Positions 10,471 to 21,649 of a DNA stretch of 64,000 nucleotides are shown piece by piece. The notes beneath the pieces are model-generated. The model saw only the letters and a program-made list of their open reading frames with translations. It was not told the DNA's origin and searched no databases. How positions within the stretch are numbered: position 1 is the first letter of the stretch; each line of letters begins with the position of its first letter. Where the stretch lies: assembly GCF_003448965.1 (NCBI RefSeq), contig NZ_QRGC01000002.1, positions 186,001 to 250,000 on the forward strand. Reading direction: 5' to 3'. The position numbers were made by a program, and so were the translations under genes. The stretch comes from Oceanicella sp. SM1341 (GTDB lineage: Bacteria; Pseudomonadota; Alphaproteobacteria; Rhodobacterales; Rhodobacteraceae).

Positions 10471-11715
10471 ATGAAGCTGCCCTTCACCGCAATCGCCATT
10501 CTGGTTGCTGCCCCTGCCCTCGCCGTGGACAAGACGGAGGTCCTGGGGACCTACGCCGATATCGCCGAGGCCGGGTACGGCGACTCCGTGACGACGGCGA
10601 AGGCGCTGCAGCAGGCGGTGGACACGCTGATCGCCTCTCCCTCCGAGGACACGCTCACCGCCGCGCGCGAGGCCTGGCTGGCCGCCCGCGTGCCCTATCA
10701 GCAGACCGAGGCCTACCGTTTCGGCAATGCCATCGTCGACGAGTGGGAAGGCAAGGTCAACGCCTGGCCGCTCGACGAGGGGCTGATCGACTATGTCGAG
10801 GGCCAGGGGGCGAGCGACGAGAACGAATACGCCGTGCTGAACGTGATCGCGAACGAGAGCTTCACGCTCTCGGGCGAAGAGGTGGATGCATCCGAGATCA
10901 CCCCGGCACTGCTGCAGGACACCCTGCAGGAGGCGGACGAGATCGAGGCCAATGTCGCCACCGGCTACCACGCGGTGGAATTCCTGCTCTGGGGCCAGGA
11001 CCTGAACGGCACCGAGGCCGGCGCCGGCAACCGCCCCTGGACCGATTACGCACAGGGCGACGCCTGCACCGGCGGCAACTGCGACCGCCGAGCCGAATAC
11101 CTGAAGGTGGCGACCGACCTGCTGGTCTCCGACCTCGAGTGGATGGCCGCGCAGTGGAGCGAGGGCGGCGAGGCCCGCGAAACCCTGATGGCCGACCCCG
11201 ACGCCGGCATCCAGGCCATGCTCACCGGCATGGGCAGCCTCTCCTACGGCGAGCTGGCGGGTGAGCGCATCCGCCTTGGCCTGATGCTCAACGACCCGGA
11301 GGAGGAGCATGACTGCTTCTCCGACAACACCCACAACAGCCATTATTACGACGGCCTGGGCATCCGCAACGTCTACACCGGCAGCTACACCCGGGTGGAC
11401 GGCTCGAAGGTCTCCGGCCCGTCGCTCTCCGCCCTCGTCGCCGAGGCGGACCCCGAGGCCGACGCCGCCGTGACCGCGGCGCTCGACGCCACGGTGGATT
11501 CGCTCGGCAAGCTCAAGGCCCGCGCCGAGGACGGGCTCGCCTATGACCAGATGCTCGCCCGCGGCAACGAGGAGGGCGAGGCGCTGATCATGGACGTGGT
11601 CGACCATCTCGTCGCCCAGACCCGCAGCATCGAGAAGGCCGTCGCCGTTCTCGGCACCGACATCCAGATCGAGGGCTCCGACAGTCTCGACAACCCGTCG
11701 GCGGTTTTCCAGTAA
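10471..11715 (+). CDS. Imelysin-family iron-regulated periplasmic protein (IrpA-like)
   Basis: A 414-residue protein beginning with a signal peptide (MKLPFTAIAILVAAPALA). The imelysin signature GxHxxE appears as GYHAVEFLLWGQD at about residue 168. Other conserved blocks are AWLAARVPYQQTEAYRFGN and HNSHYYDGLGIRNVYTGSY. Imelysin/IrpA proteins (M75 family, not proteolytic) sit in the periplasm and act in iron acquisition, probably binding iron through the GxHxxE motif. It opens a six-gene same-strand block with BFD, bacterioferritin, a di-haem protein, a second imelysin and DUF1513, which strongly supports an iron role. Confidence 0.92.
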   Translation: MKLPFTAIAILVAAPALAVDKTEVLGTYADIAEAGYGDSVTTAKALQQAVDTLIASPSEDTLTAAREAWLAARVPYQQTEAYRFGNAIVDEWEGKVNAWPLDEGLIDYVEGQGASDENEYAVLNVIANESFTLSGEEVDASEITPALLQDTLQEADEIEANVATGYHAVEFLLWGQDLNGTEAGAGNRPWTDYAQGDACTGGNCDRRAEYLKVATDLLVSDLEWMAAQWSEGGEARETLMADPDAGIQAMLTGMGSLSYGELAGERIRLGLMLNDPEEEHDCFSDNTHNSHYYDGLGIRNVYTGSYTRVDGSKVSGPSLSALVAEADPEADAAVTAALDATVDSLGKLKARAEDGLAYDQMLARGNEEGEALIMDVVDHLVAQTRSIEKAVAVLGTDIQIEGSDSLDNPSAVFQ

Positions 11716-11745
11716 CCCATCCGAACATCCCCGAGGAGGCCCGGC

Positions 11746-12087
11746 GTGATCATCTGCTCCTGCGCCGTCATCAGTGACACGGACATCTCGAACGCCATCG
11801 ACTGGATGCGCGCCGCGGACCCCGACACCGTGATTACCCCGGGCAAGATCTATCGCGCGCTCGGCAAGGCGCCGCAGTGCGGGGGGTGCATTTCGCTTTT
11901 TGTGGCAAACATGCGCGACAATGATAATATCGGCGTCCCGATCCACCTGCGCAACCTGCGCACGAACAGACAGGGGACGTTCCGGAATGAAGGGCGACCA
12001 AAAGGTCATCGAGTACCTGAATCGCGCGCTGAAAAGCGAACTCACGGCCATCAACCAGTACTGGCTGCACTACCGACTTCAGGCTGA
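11746..12087 (+). CDS. Bacterioferritin-associated ferredoxin (BFD-like [2Fe-2S] protein)
   Basis: The first ~65 residues are a clear BFD domain. Cysteines at 4, 6, 45 and 48 (CSC near the start, CGGC in [11 protein letters not shown]) form the C-x-C/C-x2-C set that ligates a [2Fe-2S] cluster. BFD delivers electrons to bacterioferritin to release stored iron, and bfr follows directly. The frame continues to residue 113 and overlaps bfr by 101 bases, which is odd. The tail after residue ~72 is Arg-rich and unlike BFD. If one base were missing near 11955-11964, the protein would end in HEQTGDVPE at a TGA (11988-11990) overlapping the bfr ATG. The start is secure; the C-terminus is uncertain. 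Confidence 0.8.
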   Translation: MIICSCAVISDTDISNAIDWMRAADPDTVITPGKIYRALGKAPQCGGCISLFVANMRDNDNIGVPIHLRNLRTNRQGTFRNEGRPKGHRVPESRAEKRTHGHQPVLAALPTSG

Positions 12088-12472
12088 CTGGGGCTACGGC
12101 CGGCTGGCGAAGAAGTCGCGCACGGAGAGCATCGAGGAGATGCACCATGCGGACAAGCTGATGGATCGCATCATCTTTCTGGAGGGGCACCCGAACCTGC
12201 AGACCCTCGATCCGCTGCGAATCGGCCAGAACATCAAGGAGACGCTGGAGTGCGATCTCGCTGCCGAGCATGACGCCTGGGCGCTCTACAAGGAAGCCCG
12301 CGAATACTGCGTGAAGGTGGGCGACTACGTCTCCAAGGAGCTGTTCGAGGAGCTGCTGGCCGACGAGGAGGGTCACATCGACTACCTCGAGACCCAGCTC
12401 GACCTCTACGCCCAGATTGGCGAGCAGAACTACGGCCAGCTCAACGCCACGCCCGCCGACGAAGCGGACTGA
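11987..12472 (+). CDS. bfr: Bacterioferritin
   Basis: A 161-residue haem-containing ferritin, the standard length. The di-iron ferroxidase ligands are all visible: Glu18, Glu51, His54, Glu94, and the later Glu/His pair in [11 protein letters not shown]. The haem-ligating Met52 is present (IEEMHHADK), so this is true bacterioferritin rather than a Dps or plain ferritin. It forms a 24-subunit cage storing ferric iron in the cytoplasm. The ATG at 11987 is chosen because it begins the conserved [15 protein letters not shown], with AGGGGA about 10 bases upstream. It is paired with the BFD gene. Confidence 0.95.
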   Translation: MKGDQKVIEYLNRALKSELTAINQYWLHYRLQADWGYGRLAKKSRTESIEEMHHADKLMDRIIFLEGHPNLQTLDPLRIGQNIKETLECDLAAEHDAWALYKEAREYCVKVGDYVSKELFEELLADEEGHIDYLETQLDLYAQIGEQNYGQLNATPADEAD

Positions 12473-12499
12473 GGAGGCCGCCGGGGGCGGCCGATCGAC

Positions 12500-15042
<2,543 letters not shown>

Positions 15043-15043
15043 G

Positions 15044-16135
15044 ATGGAACTGGGACGGCGTCACTTCCTCGCGGGGGCGGCCGCCCTCTCCCTCACCGGC
15101 ACAACCGGCTGGGCCGCCGCCGCGGGCCCCGCCTATCTCGCCGCCGCGCGGGAGCCGGATGGAAGCTACGGCCTCTACGGTCTCTCGGCCGAGGGCGCGG
15201 CGCTGTTCCACGTCCCGCTGCCCGGGCGCGGCCATGCCGGCGCGGCGCACCCCTCCCGCCCCGAGGCCATCGCCTTCGCCCGCCGGCCCGGCACCTTCGC
15301 CCTGGTGATCGACTGCGCCGAGGGCCGCACCCTGGCGCGGCTCGAGGCGCCGGAGGGCCGGCATTTCTACGGCCACGGCACGTTTTCCGCCGATGGCGGC
15401 CTGCTCTACACCCCGGAAAACGATTACGACGCCGGCGAGGGCCGCATCGGCATCTGGGACGCTTCCGCCGGCTACACCCGGCTCGGCGAGTTCTCCTCCG
15501 GCGGCGTGGGCCCGCATGACGCGATGCTCATGCCCGGCGGCCGGCTGCTGATCGTCGCCAACGGTGGCATCCAGACCCACCCGGACACCGGCCGCGCCAA
15601 GCTCAACCTGCCCACCATGCGCTCCTCGCTCGCGCTGATCTCGCTCGAGGATGGCAGCCTGCTGCAGGACTGGGCGCTGCCCGAGGCGCTGCACCTCAAC
15701 TCCATGCGCCACCTCGCCCTCACCGCCGAGGGGCTGGTGGCGGCGGCGATGCAATGGCAGGGCGCGGTAACCGAAGTGCCGCCGCTGCTCGCCCTGCTCG
15801 ACCCCGGGGCCGACAGCCTGCGCCTGCTCGCCGCCCCCGACCCGGTTCAGCGGCGGATGCAGGGCTATGCGGGCAGTGTCGCCTTCGACGCCACCGGGCG
15901 CATCGTGGCCATCACCTCGCCGCGTGGCGGCCAGCTCATCGCCTTCGACAGTGCCTCCGGCGATCTGGTCGGGCTGCACCGCCAGCCGGATGTCTGCGGC
16001 CTTGCCACCGCACCCGGCGGCTTCATGCTCAGCGACGGGCAGGGCGGCACCTGCCTGATCGACGCCGAGGCCCGCCCGCACGGAGGCCGCACCCACGCCG
16101 CGCAATGGGACAATCACGTGGTGCGGCTCACCTGA
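15044..16135 (+). CDS. DUF1513 domain-containing Tat-exported protein
   Basis: A 363-residue protein. GRRHFLAGAAALSLTG at the N-terminus is a twin-arginine signal, so the protein is exported folded. The rest is a beta-propeller-like DUF1513 domain with recurring blade-like segments (SAEGAALFHVPLPGRGHAGA, GPHDAMLMPGGRLLIVANGG). DUF1513 proteins are repeatedly found at the end of imelysin clusters. Their biochemical role in iron uptake is not established. It starts one base after the preceding TGA. Its stop overlaps the stop of the opposing histidine kinase by 8 bases. Confidence 0.88.
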   Translation: MELGRRHFLAGAAALSLTGTTGWAAAAGPAYLAAAREPDGSYGLYGLSAEGAALFHVPLPGRGHAGAAHPSRPEAIAFARRPGTFALVIDCAEGRTLARLEAPEGRHFYGHGTFSADGGLLYTPENDYDAGEGRIGIWDASAGYTRLGEFSSGGVGPHDAMLMPGGRLLIVANGGIQTHPDTGRAKLNLPTMRSSLALISLEDGSLLQDWALPEALHLNSMRHLALTAEGLVAAAMQWQGAVTEVPPLLALLDPGADSLRLLAAPDPVQRRMQGYAGSVAFDATGRIVAITSPRGGQLIAFDSASGDLVGLHRQPDVCGLATAPGGFMLSDGQGGTCLIDAEARPHGGRTHAAQWDNHVVRLT

Positions 16136-17189
16136 CCACGCCGGCCACGCCCCCCGCGAAGACCGGTGATCCGCGCGGCAGGGTCACCGTGACGCGGGCG
16201 CCCTGGCCGTCGGGCGCCGCATCCATCACCGCCTCGCCTCCCCAGTAGCGGGCGATGCGGCGCACGATGGCGAGGCCCATTCCGCTGCCCTCCACCTCGT
16301 CGCGCGGCCTCAGGGTGGTGCCCGGCCGGAACACCCGTTCGCGATACTGCTCCGCCACGCCCTGGCCGTTGTCCGTCACGCTCAGTTCCAGCCCGCCTCC
16401 GGGCAGCGCGCGTGCCGCGAGTTCCACCCTGGGCGCCGGCCGGCCGCTGTGCCGTTCCGCGTTCAGCAACAGCTGGCGCAGCAGGATCTCCATGTCCTGC
16501 CGGCGCAGGGCGAGCGCCGGCAATCCGGGGGCGATGTCCAGGTGCAGGTCGGCCGGCGCCCCGGGCTGTCGCGCCAGTGCGGCGGCGAGGGTGGCGAGGT
16601 CGACCGTATCGTCCGGCCGTTCGCCATGCCCCACGCGCGCATAGGTGGAGAGCGCCTCGAGCAACGCCGACATGCGCGTGGCCTGCGTGAGCAGCATCTC
16701 AACGTCATCGGCGATCGGCGCGAAGTCCTGATTCGCGGCCTCCAGGTCGTCCCGGATCCAGGAGGGGATGGTGAGGCAGGCACGCAGCGGCGCGCGCAGG
16801 TCGTGCACCGCGATCTGGATGAATTCCTCCAGCTCCCGGCGGCAGGCAGCCCGCTCGGCCGCGACGGCCGCGGCGGCGGCATCGCCCCCGTCCCCGGCTG
16901 CGAGGGGCAGCATCTCGAAGACCGGCGTGCCGGGGAAGCTGCGGCGCAGGGTCTCCGCGAGCCCGATGGCAGAGGCGCCGGGCGGCAGCAGGATGCAGTC
17001 CGGATGCGTTTCTGCCGCGATGCGAAGCGCTTCCGTCACGCCGCCGGCAAGCTCGAGCCCGGCGGGAACCAGCGCGAGGCCGCCCTGCTGCGGGCCGCTC
17101 TCGCCGCTCTGCGGATCGACGAGCAGAATCGACGGGGCGCCGGCAGGCAGGGTGCCTGCACAGGCTTCGGCCGCGGTGGCCGGGGTCAT
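16128..17189 (-). CDS. Sensor histidine kinase with degenerate N-terminal receiver domain
   Basis: About 353 residues. The phosphorylated His is His129 in FIQIAVHDLRAPLRA (HisKA dimerisation domain). The ATP-binding domain shows the N box LLLNAERHS, the G1 box DNGQGVAEQYRERVF and the G2 box GSGMGLAIVRRIARYWGG. Residues 20-100 resemble a receiver domain (ILLVDPQ ... DCILLPPGAS ... FPGTPVFEMLPLA), but the phosphoacceptor Asp position is Pro69. No membrane segment is present, so sensing is cytoplasmic. The start at 17189 (MTPATAAEA) is a judgement; the frame is open further upstream. It is divergent from the response regulator at 17491 and is probably its partner. Confidence 0.82.
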   Translation of the reverse strand: MTPATAAEACAGTLPAGAPSILLVDPQSGESGPQQGGLALVPAGLELAGGVTEALRIAAETHPDCILLPPGASAIGLAETLRRSFPGTPVFEMLPLAAGDGGDAAAAAVAAERAACRRELEEFIQIAVHDLRAPLRACLTIPSWIRDDLEAANQDFAPIADDVEMLLTQATRMSALLEALSTYARVGHGERPDDTVDLATLAAALARQPGAPADLHLDIAPGLPALALRRQDMEILLRQLLLNAERHSGRPAPRVELAARALPGGGLELSVTDNGQGVAEQYRERVFRPGTTLRPRDEVEGSGMGLAIVRRIARYWGGEAVMDAAPDGQGARVTVTLPRGSPVFAGGVAGVVR

Positions 17190-17490
17190 GCGCGGCACCC
17201 GCGGTCGGACTGCCCGAGATTCGGCCCCGCCGGCCCCGTGACGATGATCCTGTCCATGTTCGTCTCTCCCCTGCGATGCGAACCGCCCCAGAGGGTGCGC
17301 AGCTTTCGTTTCCAAAGCGTTGACGGCACGGCGCCATGTCCGGCGTCGCGGAACTGCTGAAAATTGTCAGCATTTACCGCCTCTTAATCGAAAGCATGAC
17401 AGGTTATCCGATGACGCCCGCTCCCGTGGTGCGTCGGTCCGCCCCCGATGGCCGGGCGGGTCGGGCGCCCCAGAGAAGGAGGAGAAAACG

Positions 17491-18192
17491 ATGCTGCATT
17501 CCGACCTCGACAGCGCGCTCGCCGCCGCCAGGGAGCGTTCCGAAGCGCGGCTGCCCCGCAAGCGCTGCCTCCTGGTGGAGGACAGCCGTTTCGACCGGCG
17601 CCGCCTGCACGCGCTGGCGCAATCCGCCCAGCTCGACCTCGAGATCACCGAGGCGACCTCGCTGCGCGAGGCGCGCAGCCACATGGCGCAGGACGCGTTC
17701 GACCTCGTGCTGCTCGACAATTTCCTGCCCGACGGTGAGGGGCTCGTCGCGATCGAGACCTTCCGCCCCGCGCACGAGGAACCGGTGCCGATCATCCTGC
17801 TCTCGGGGCAGAGCAGCTCCGGCATGCAGAAGCGCGCCATCGCCGCCGGCTGTTCGGATTATCTGCAGAAGGACGGGCTCGACGGCACCACCTTCCGGGA
17901 GGCCGTGGAGCGCGCGCTCAGCCGCGCCCTCGAACCCCCGCGCCCCGATCAGCCGGACCAGGCGGTGAAACTGCGCGAAGTGCTGGAACCCTTCGCAAAC
18001 GAATGCGTGGGCGAATTGCGCGCACCGCTGTCGCGCATGCTCCGCCACATCTCGCTCGCAAGCGAGCGCCATCCGCATGCCTCGGCCGATTTCGACCTGC
18101 TGTCGGAAAATTGCCGGGAACTGTTCGCCTACCTGGAGGAGATCCGCAGCGTGGCGCAGGACAGCGGCGCCGGGCCGGCCGAACGGCGCTGA
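17491..18192 (+). CDS. Response regulator with C-terminal degenerate kinase-like helix
   Basis: A 233-residue protein. The receiver domain spans about residues 24-145, with acidic residues in LLVEDSRFD, phosphoacceptor Asp76 in LVLLDNFLPDGEG, a Ser in ILLSGQSSSG and the conserved Lys in YLQKDGLDG. There is no DNA-binding output domain. Instead residues ~165-225 carry VGELRAPLSRMLRH, which lines up with VHDLRAPLRA of the neighbouring kinase but has Gly in place of the His. An AAGGAGG ribosome binding site precedes the ATG at 17491. It is divergent from the histidine kinase, and output is likely by protein-protein contact. Confidence 0.82.
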   Translation: MLHSDLDSALAAARERSEARLPRKRCLLVEDSRFDRRRLHALAQSAQLDLEITEATSLREARSHMAQDAFDLVLLDNFLPDGEGLVAIETFRPAHEEPVPIILLSGQSSSGMQKRAIAAGCSDYLQKDGLDGTTFREAVERALSRALEPPRPDQPDQAVKLREVLEPFANECVGELRAPLSRMLRHISLASERHPHASADFDLLSENCRELFAYLEEIRSVAQDSGAGPAERR

Positions 18193-18282
18193 CTTCGCGC
18201 ATGGTCCGCTCCTCACGCCGGGTCTGCGGAGCCGCTGGGAGAGAATGCCCCCGGGCCAGGGCCCGGCCTGCGGCGGCCGGGG

Positions 18283-18741
18283 TCAGGATCTGCTGAAGAC
18301 GATCAGCCTCGCCGTCATCACCTGCACGATTTCCCTGTCCTGATTCCGTGTCCGGTTCCGCATGACGACGACGCCCTGGCGCGGGCGGGCGCGTGGCGCG
18401 ATGATCCTCACCACCTCGCTTTCCACCTGCAGCGTGTCTCCGGCCCGTGTCGGCCTCGGCCAGCGGATCTCGGCGCCGGCCCCGATGATGCCGCCCGCCA
18501 GCTGCGAGGCCCCCTCCACCAGCAGTTTCATCGTGATCGCCGCCGTTTGCCAGCCGCTGGCCGCCAGCCCGCCGAACAGTGTTGCCCGGGCGGCGATGTC
18601 GTCGAGATGAAAGGGCTGGGGGTCGTAGGCCCGCGCAAAGCCCTTCAGGCAGTCCTCGCTCAGGGTGAAGGTTCCGGAGAGAAACCGCTGACCGACCGAC
18701 AGATCGTCGAGATAGAGCGGCGCGAGGGCATTGTCCGGCAT
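18283..18741 (-). CDS. MaoC family dehydratase
   Basis: A 152-residue hot-dog-fold protein. YLDDLSVGQRFLSGTFTLSE is the family start. The hydratase motif appears as FARAYDPQPFHLDDIAAR, with the catalytic Asp and His, and is followed by GGLAASGWQTAAITMKLLVE. MaoC/PhaJ proteins hydrate enoyl-CoA or related thioesters, or act on other branched enoyl substrates. The substrate is not identifiable here. It is transcribed in the same direction as the upstream emrAB-like genes, with 112 bases between them, so it may have its own promoter. Confidence 0.88.
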   Translation of the reverse strand: MPDNALAPLYLDDLSVGQRFLSGTFTLSEDCLKGFARAYDPQPFHLDDIAARATLFGGLAASGWQTAAITMKLLVEGASQLAGGIIGAGAEIRWPRPTRAGDTLQVESEVVRIIAPRARPRQGVVVMRNRTRNQDREIVQVMTARLIVFSRS

Positions 18742-18853
18742 AGACGGCCTCCTTGCTCGGGGGAATCGACGCCCCATCTTCGCCCGCAGCGCGGCGCGGT
18801 CAATGCGCCGGCTGCCGGCCGCCGGGCGACAGGCCGCGTCGCGTGGCCGAGGC

Positions 18854-19954
18854 CTACTGCGGCAGCGGCGCGAAGCTGATCGCCCCCGCCGGCTGCTCGG
18901 CCGCGGCGACCGCGCCGGCCGCCGCCGTGTCGATCCGCGCCACCACGGACATGCCGGGAACCAGGCGCCGCGCCAGCGGCTGGTCGGCGTCGATGGCAAT
19001 GCGCACCGGCAGCCGCTGGGCGATCTTGGTGAAGTTGCCGGTGGCGTTGTCGGCCCTGAGCACGCTGAATTCCGATCCCGTGGCCGGAGAGAAGCGCTCG
19101 ATGCGCCCGTGCAGCTCGGCATCGTTCAGCGCGTCGACGGTGAAGGTGACCGACTGGCCCACGGTCATCCCGGCAAGCTGGGTCTCCTTGAAGGCGGCCA
19201 CCACCCAGATGTCCTCGGGCACCAGCGAGCCGATCTGCGAGCCGGCGGAGACATACTGCCCCACCCGGGCGCTGATCTCGCCCAGGGTGCCGTCCTGCGG
19301 GGCGGTGATGCGGGTGTTCTCCAGGTCGATCTCGGCCAGCTTCACCGAGGCGCGCGCCCCGTCCACCGCCGCCTGCAGCGACTGCCTGTTCACCGCGATG
19401 GCGGCGAGGTCCTGCCGGGCGACCTCGAGCGCCGCTTCGGCCTGATGCTCGGCCGAACGGGCCTGCACCCAGGCGGTGCGGCTGTCATCGGCGGTGGTCT
19501 GGGTCACCACGCCCTTGTCCCGCAGGGCCTGGAAGCGCTTCCAGGCGGCCTCCGCGGTCTCGCGATCCTGCTTCGAGCTCTCGAGCTGCGCCCGGGCCGC
19601 TTCCACCTGAGCCTGGGCCGAGAGGCGGGACTGCTCGGAATTGGCCAGCGCGGCCTCCTGGCTCTCCAGCGTTGCCCGGGCCTGGGCCACGCGCTGGCGG
19701 AAGATCCGGTCGTCGATCCGGGCGATGAGATCGCCCTTCTTCACGTGCTGGTAATCCTGGACCGGCACCTCGTCGATGTAACCGGCGAGCTGCGGGCTGA
19801 TGAAGGTCACCTTGCCGCGCACGTAGGCGTCTTCCGTGCGCTCCACGGAGCCCGCGAAGGGGGGAAGCCCGAAGGCGAAGAGGATGACGAACACGCCCGC
19901 CACGCCCAGGATGAGCGCGACATAGGTCGATGCGGTGCGGAATAACTTGGACAT
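18854..19954 (-). CDS. HlyD/EmrA family membrane fusion protein
   Basis: About 366 residues. There is one N-terminal membrane anchor (TYVALILGVAGVFVILFAFG), then the lipoyl half-motif SPQLAGYIDEVPVQDYQHVK, a long helical hairpin rich in Ala, Gln and Glu (about residues 85-190), the second lipoyl half RITAPQDGTLGEISARVGQY and a beta-barrel end. This is the periplasmic adaptor that links an inner-membrane pump to an outer-membrane channel. The pump gene lies immediately upstream with an 18-base gap. The start used is the ATG at 19954; a GTG at 19963 is possible. No outer-membrane factor gene is adjacent. Confidence 0.9.
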   Translation of the reverse strand: MSKLFRTASTYVALILGVAGVFVILFAFGLPPFAGSVERTEDAYVRGKVTFISPQLAGYIDEVPVQDYQHVKKGDLIARIDDRIFRQRVAQARATLESQEAALANSEQSRLSAQAQVEAARAQLESSKQDRETAEAAWKRFQALRDKGVVTQTTADDSRTAWVQARSAEHQAEAALEVARQDLAAIAVNRQSLQAAVDGARASVKLAEIDLENTRITAPQDGTLGEISARVGQYVSAGSQIGSLVPEDIWVVAAFKETQLAGMTVGQSVTFTVDALNDAELHGRIERFSPATGSEFSVLRADNATGNFTKIAQRLPVRIAIDADQPLARRLVPGMSVVARIDTAAAGAVAAAEQPAGAISFAPLPQ

Positions 19955-19972
19955 CTGTCTCACATCTGCGGA

Positions 19973-21649
19973 TCAGGCCATGGCCGCGGCGCTGCGGCGC
20001 TGCACGAAGCGCCAGGCCTCGTGCAGCAGCAGGCAGGCCAGCGCGAAACTCGCGAGCCAGGCGGTGGCAAGGAAGGCATCCCCGTAGGCCAGTGCATAGG
20101 CCTGTTCGGTGGTGCGCCGGGCGAGGGTCGAAACCCCCTCCGCCGAGCGCAGCGCCGGGTCCGGCACGGCCGCGCGCAGGGCGGCGGCATATTGCCCGAT
20201 GCGCTGCGTGACCAGCGGGTCGCCCGAGGTGAGGTGCTGAACGAGGGAATGCGAGTGGTATTGTTCGCGCAGCGTCACGAAGCTGCCGAACAACGCAGAG
20301 CCCACCGTGGCGCCCACCTTCTGCGTGGTGAGGAACACGATGATGAAGCTCAGCAGGTAGTTGGGCCCGCGCCTGAGCGCCGACATCAGCCCCACCGCCA
20401 TGGAGGGCGGCAGGTAGAGCCCTGAGGAGAAGCCGATCAGCAGCTGGCTGAGGTACATCTGCTCCGGCCGCGTCTGCACCGTGGCATGGCTGTCGAGCCA
20501 GGAGCCGAGCGCCAGCAGCAGCAGCGCGAGCGCATGGATGCGCGAGTAGCGCTCCGGCTTCAGGATCAGCGCGCAGCCGATGCCGGCGGCCACCATCGAG
20601 CCGAGCACCACCCAGTAGAAGCCGGCCATCTGCCCGGTCTGCAGCCCCATGGCGCGGAAGAAGGCCACCGCGCCGCTGGACTGCTCGGAGAGGATGAGCC
20701 GGAACAGCAGCAGCACCCCGGCGAAGTGGAGCATCTCGGGCGAAGCCAGCCAGCGGATGTCGAGCAGCGGGTTCTGGCGGTTCAGTTCGATCAGGGCGCA
20801 GACGGTGGCGCAGGCGATGCCCGCCGCCAGCAGCCAGCCCAGCCAGGGCGCCTCGGCCCACCAGTAGCTCCGGCCCATGGTGCAGACCACGGCGATGGAG
20901 CCGAGCGCCACCGCGACGAAGCCGTAGCTGATGAAGTCGAGCCAGCTCAGCACCCTGGCCCGCGGCGGCGAGGCGAGCGGCAGCAGGTAGATCAGCCCGG
21001 CGCTCACCATGGCGAGCCCGAGTTCGACGAGGTAGATGCCCTGCACGCCGAACCGGTCGAGCAGCGGCGGCGAGATCAGCCCCGCCACCGGCGTGGAGCA
21101 GAACAGCGCCGTGAGCGCGAGGCACAGCCCGATGTTGAGCTTGCGGGCCGGCGCCAGCGGCTCGAGCATGTAGAGGAAGGCGAGCGAGGAGAGCGGCGAG
21201 GCCGCGACCCCGGCAAAGAAGCTCAGCACCAGCGCGGACTGGAAACTGTCGGCCCACATGTGCGCCACGCTGACGCCGAGATACACCGCGATCGCCACCT
21301 CGGCGAAATTGCGGATGCCGTATTGCGCGCGCAGCTTGAACAGCAGCAGCGTGAGGCTGACGTTGGGCGCGAGATAGGCGGCCGAAAGCCAGGTCGCCTC
21401 CTGCGTGGTGGCGCCCAGCGGGCCGGCGATCTGCTGCACGTTGGTGGAAAGCAGGCTCAGCCCCAGCCCCTGCGTGACCGCGATCACCACCGCGGCGAGC
21501 ATGTAGGCCACCGCCGTCAGCGGCGGCTTGGTGAGGCCGGAGGCCGGAGGCGGGGCGGGGTCCTGCCCGGGCTCCGCCCGGGCGGCCTGCGCCCCGGCCG
21601 CGGGAGCTTCCGGCTCCGTGGCGGGCAGGCGTGTGGCGGCCTCACTCAT
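19973..21649 (-). CDS. DHA2-type MFS multidrug efflux transporter (EmrB-like)
   Basis: A 558-residue polytopic membrane protein. A ~40-residue Ala/Pro-rich cytoplasmic head is followed by about 14 hydrophobic segments. The second segment region contains GATTQEATWLSAAYLAPNVS, a typical motif of EmrB/FarB drug:H+ antiporters. It would export hydrophobic compounds or fatty acids together with the HlyD/EmrA protein encoded next. The start overlaps the end of the upstream marR by 8 bases, so the three genes form one operon under MarR control. Confidence 0.9.
   Translation of the reverse strand: MSEAATRLPATEPEAPAAGAQAARAEPGQDPAPPPASGLTKPPLTAVAYMLAAVVIAVTQGLGLSLLSTNVQQIAGPLGATTQEATWLSAAYLAPNVSLTLLLFKLRAQYGIRNFAEVAIAVYLGVSVAHMWADSFQSALVLSFFAGVAASPLSSLAFLYMLEPLAPARKLNIGLCLALTALFCSTPVAGLISPPLLDRFGVQGIYLVELGLAMVSAGLIYLLPLASPPRARVLSWLDFISYGFVAVALGSIAVVCTMGRSYWWAEAPWLGWLLAAGIACATVCALIELNRQNPLLDIRWLASPEMLHFAGVLLLFRLILSEQSSGAVAFFRAMGLQTGQMAGFYWVVLGSMVAAGIGCALILKPERYSRIHALALLLLALGSWLDSHATVQTRPEQMYLSQLLIGFSSGLYLPPSMAVGLMSALRRGPNYLLSFIIVFLTTQKVGATVGSALFGSFVTLREQYHSHSLVQHLTSGDPLVTQRIGQYAAALRAAVPDPALRSAEGVSTLARRTTEQAYALAYGDAFLATAWLASFALACLLLHEAWRFVQRRSAAAMA

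Noticed and set aside
11900-11986. N-terminal extension of bacterioferritin
   Set aside because: The 29 extra residues lie inside the BFD gene and are Cys/Arg/Thr-rich. The family starts at the ATG at 11987.
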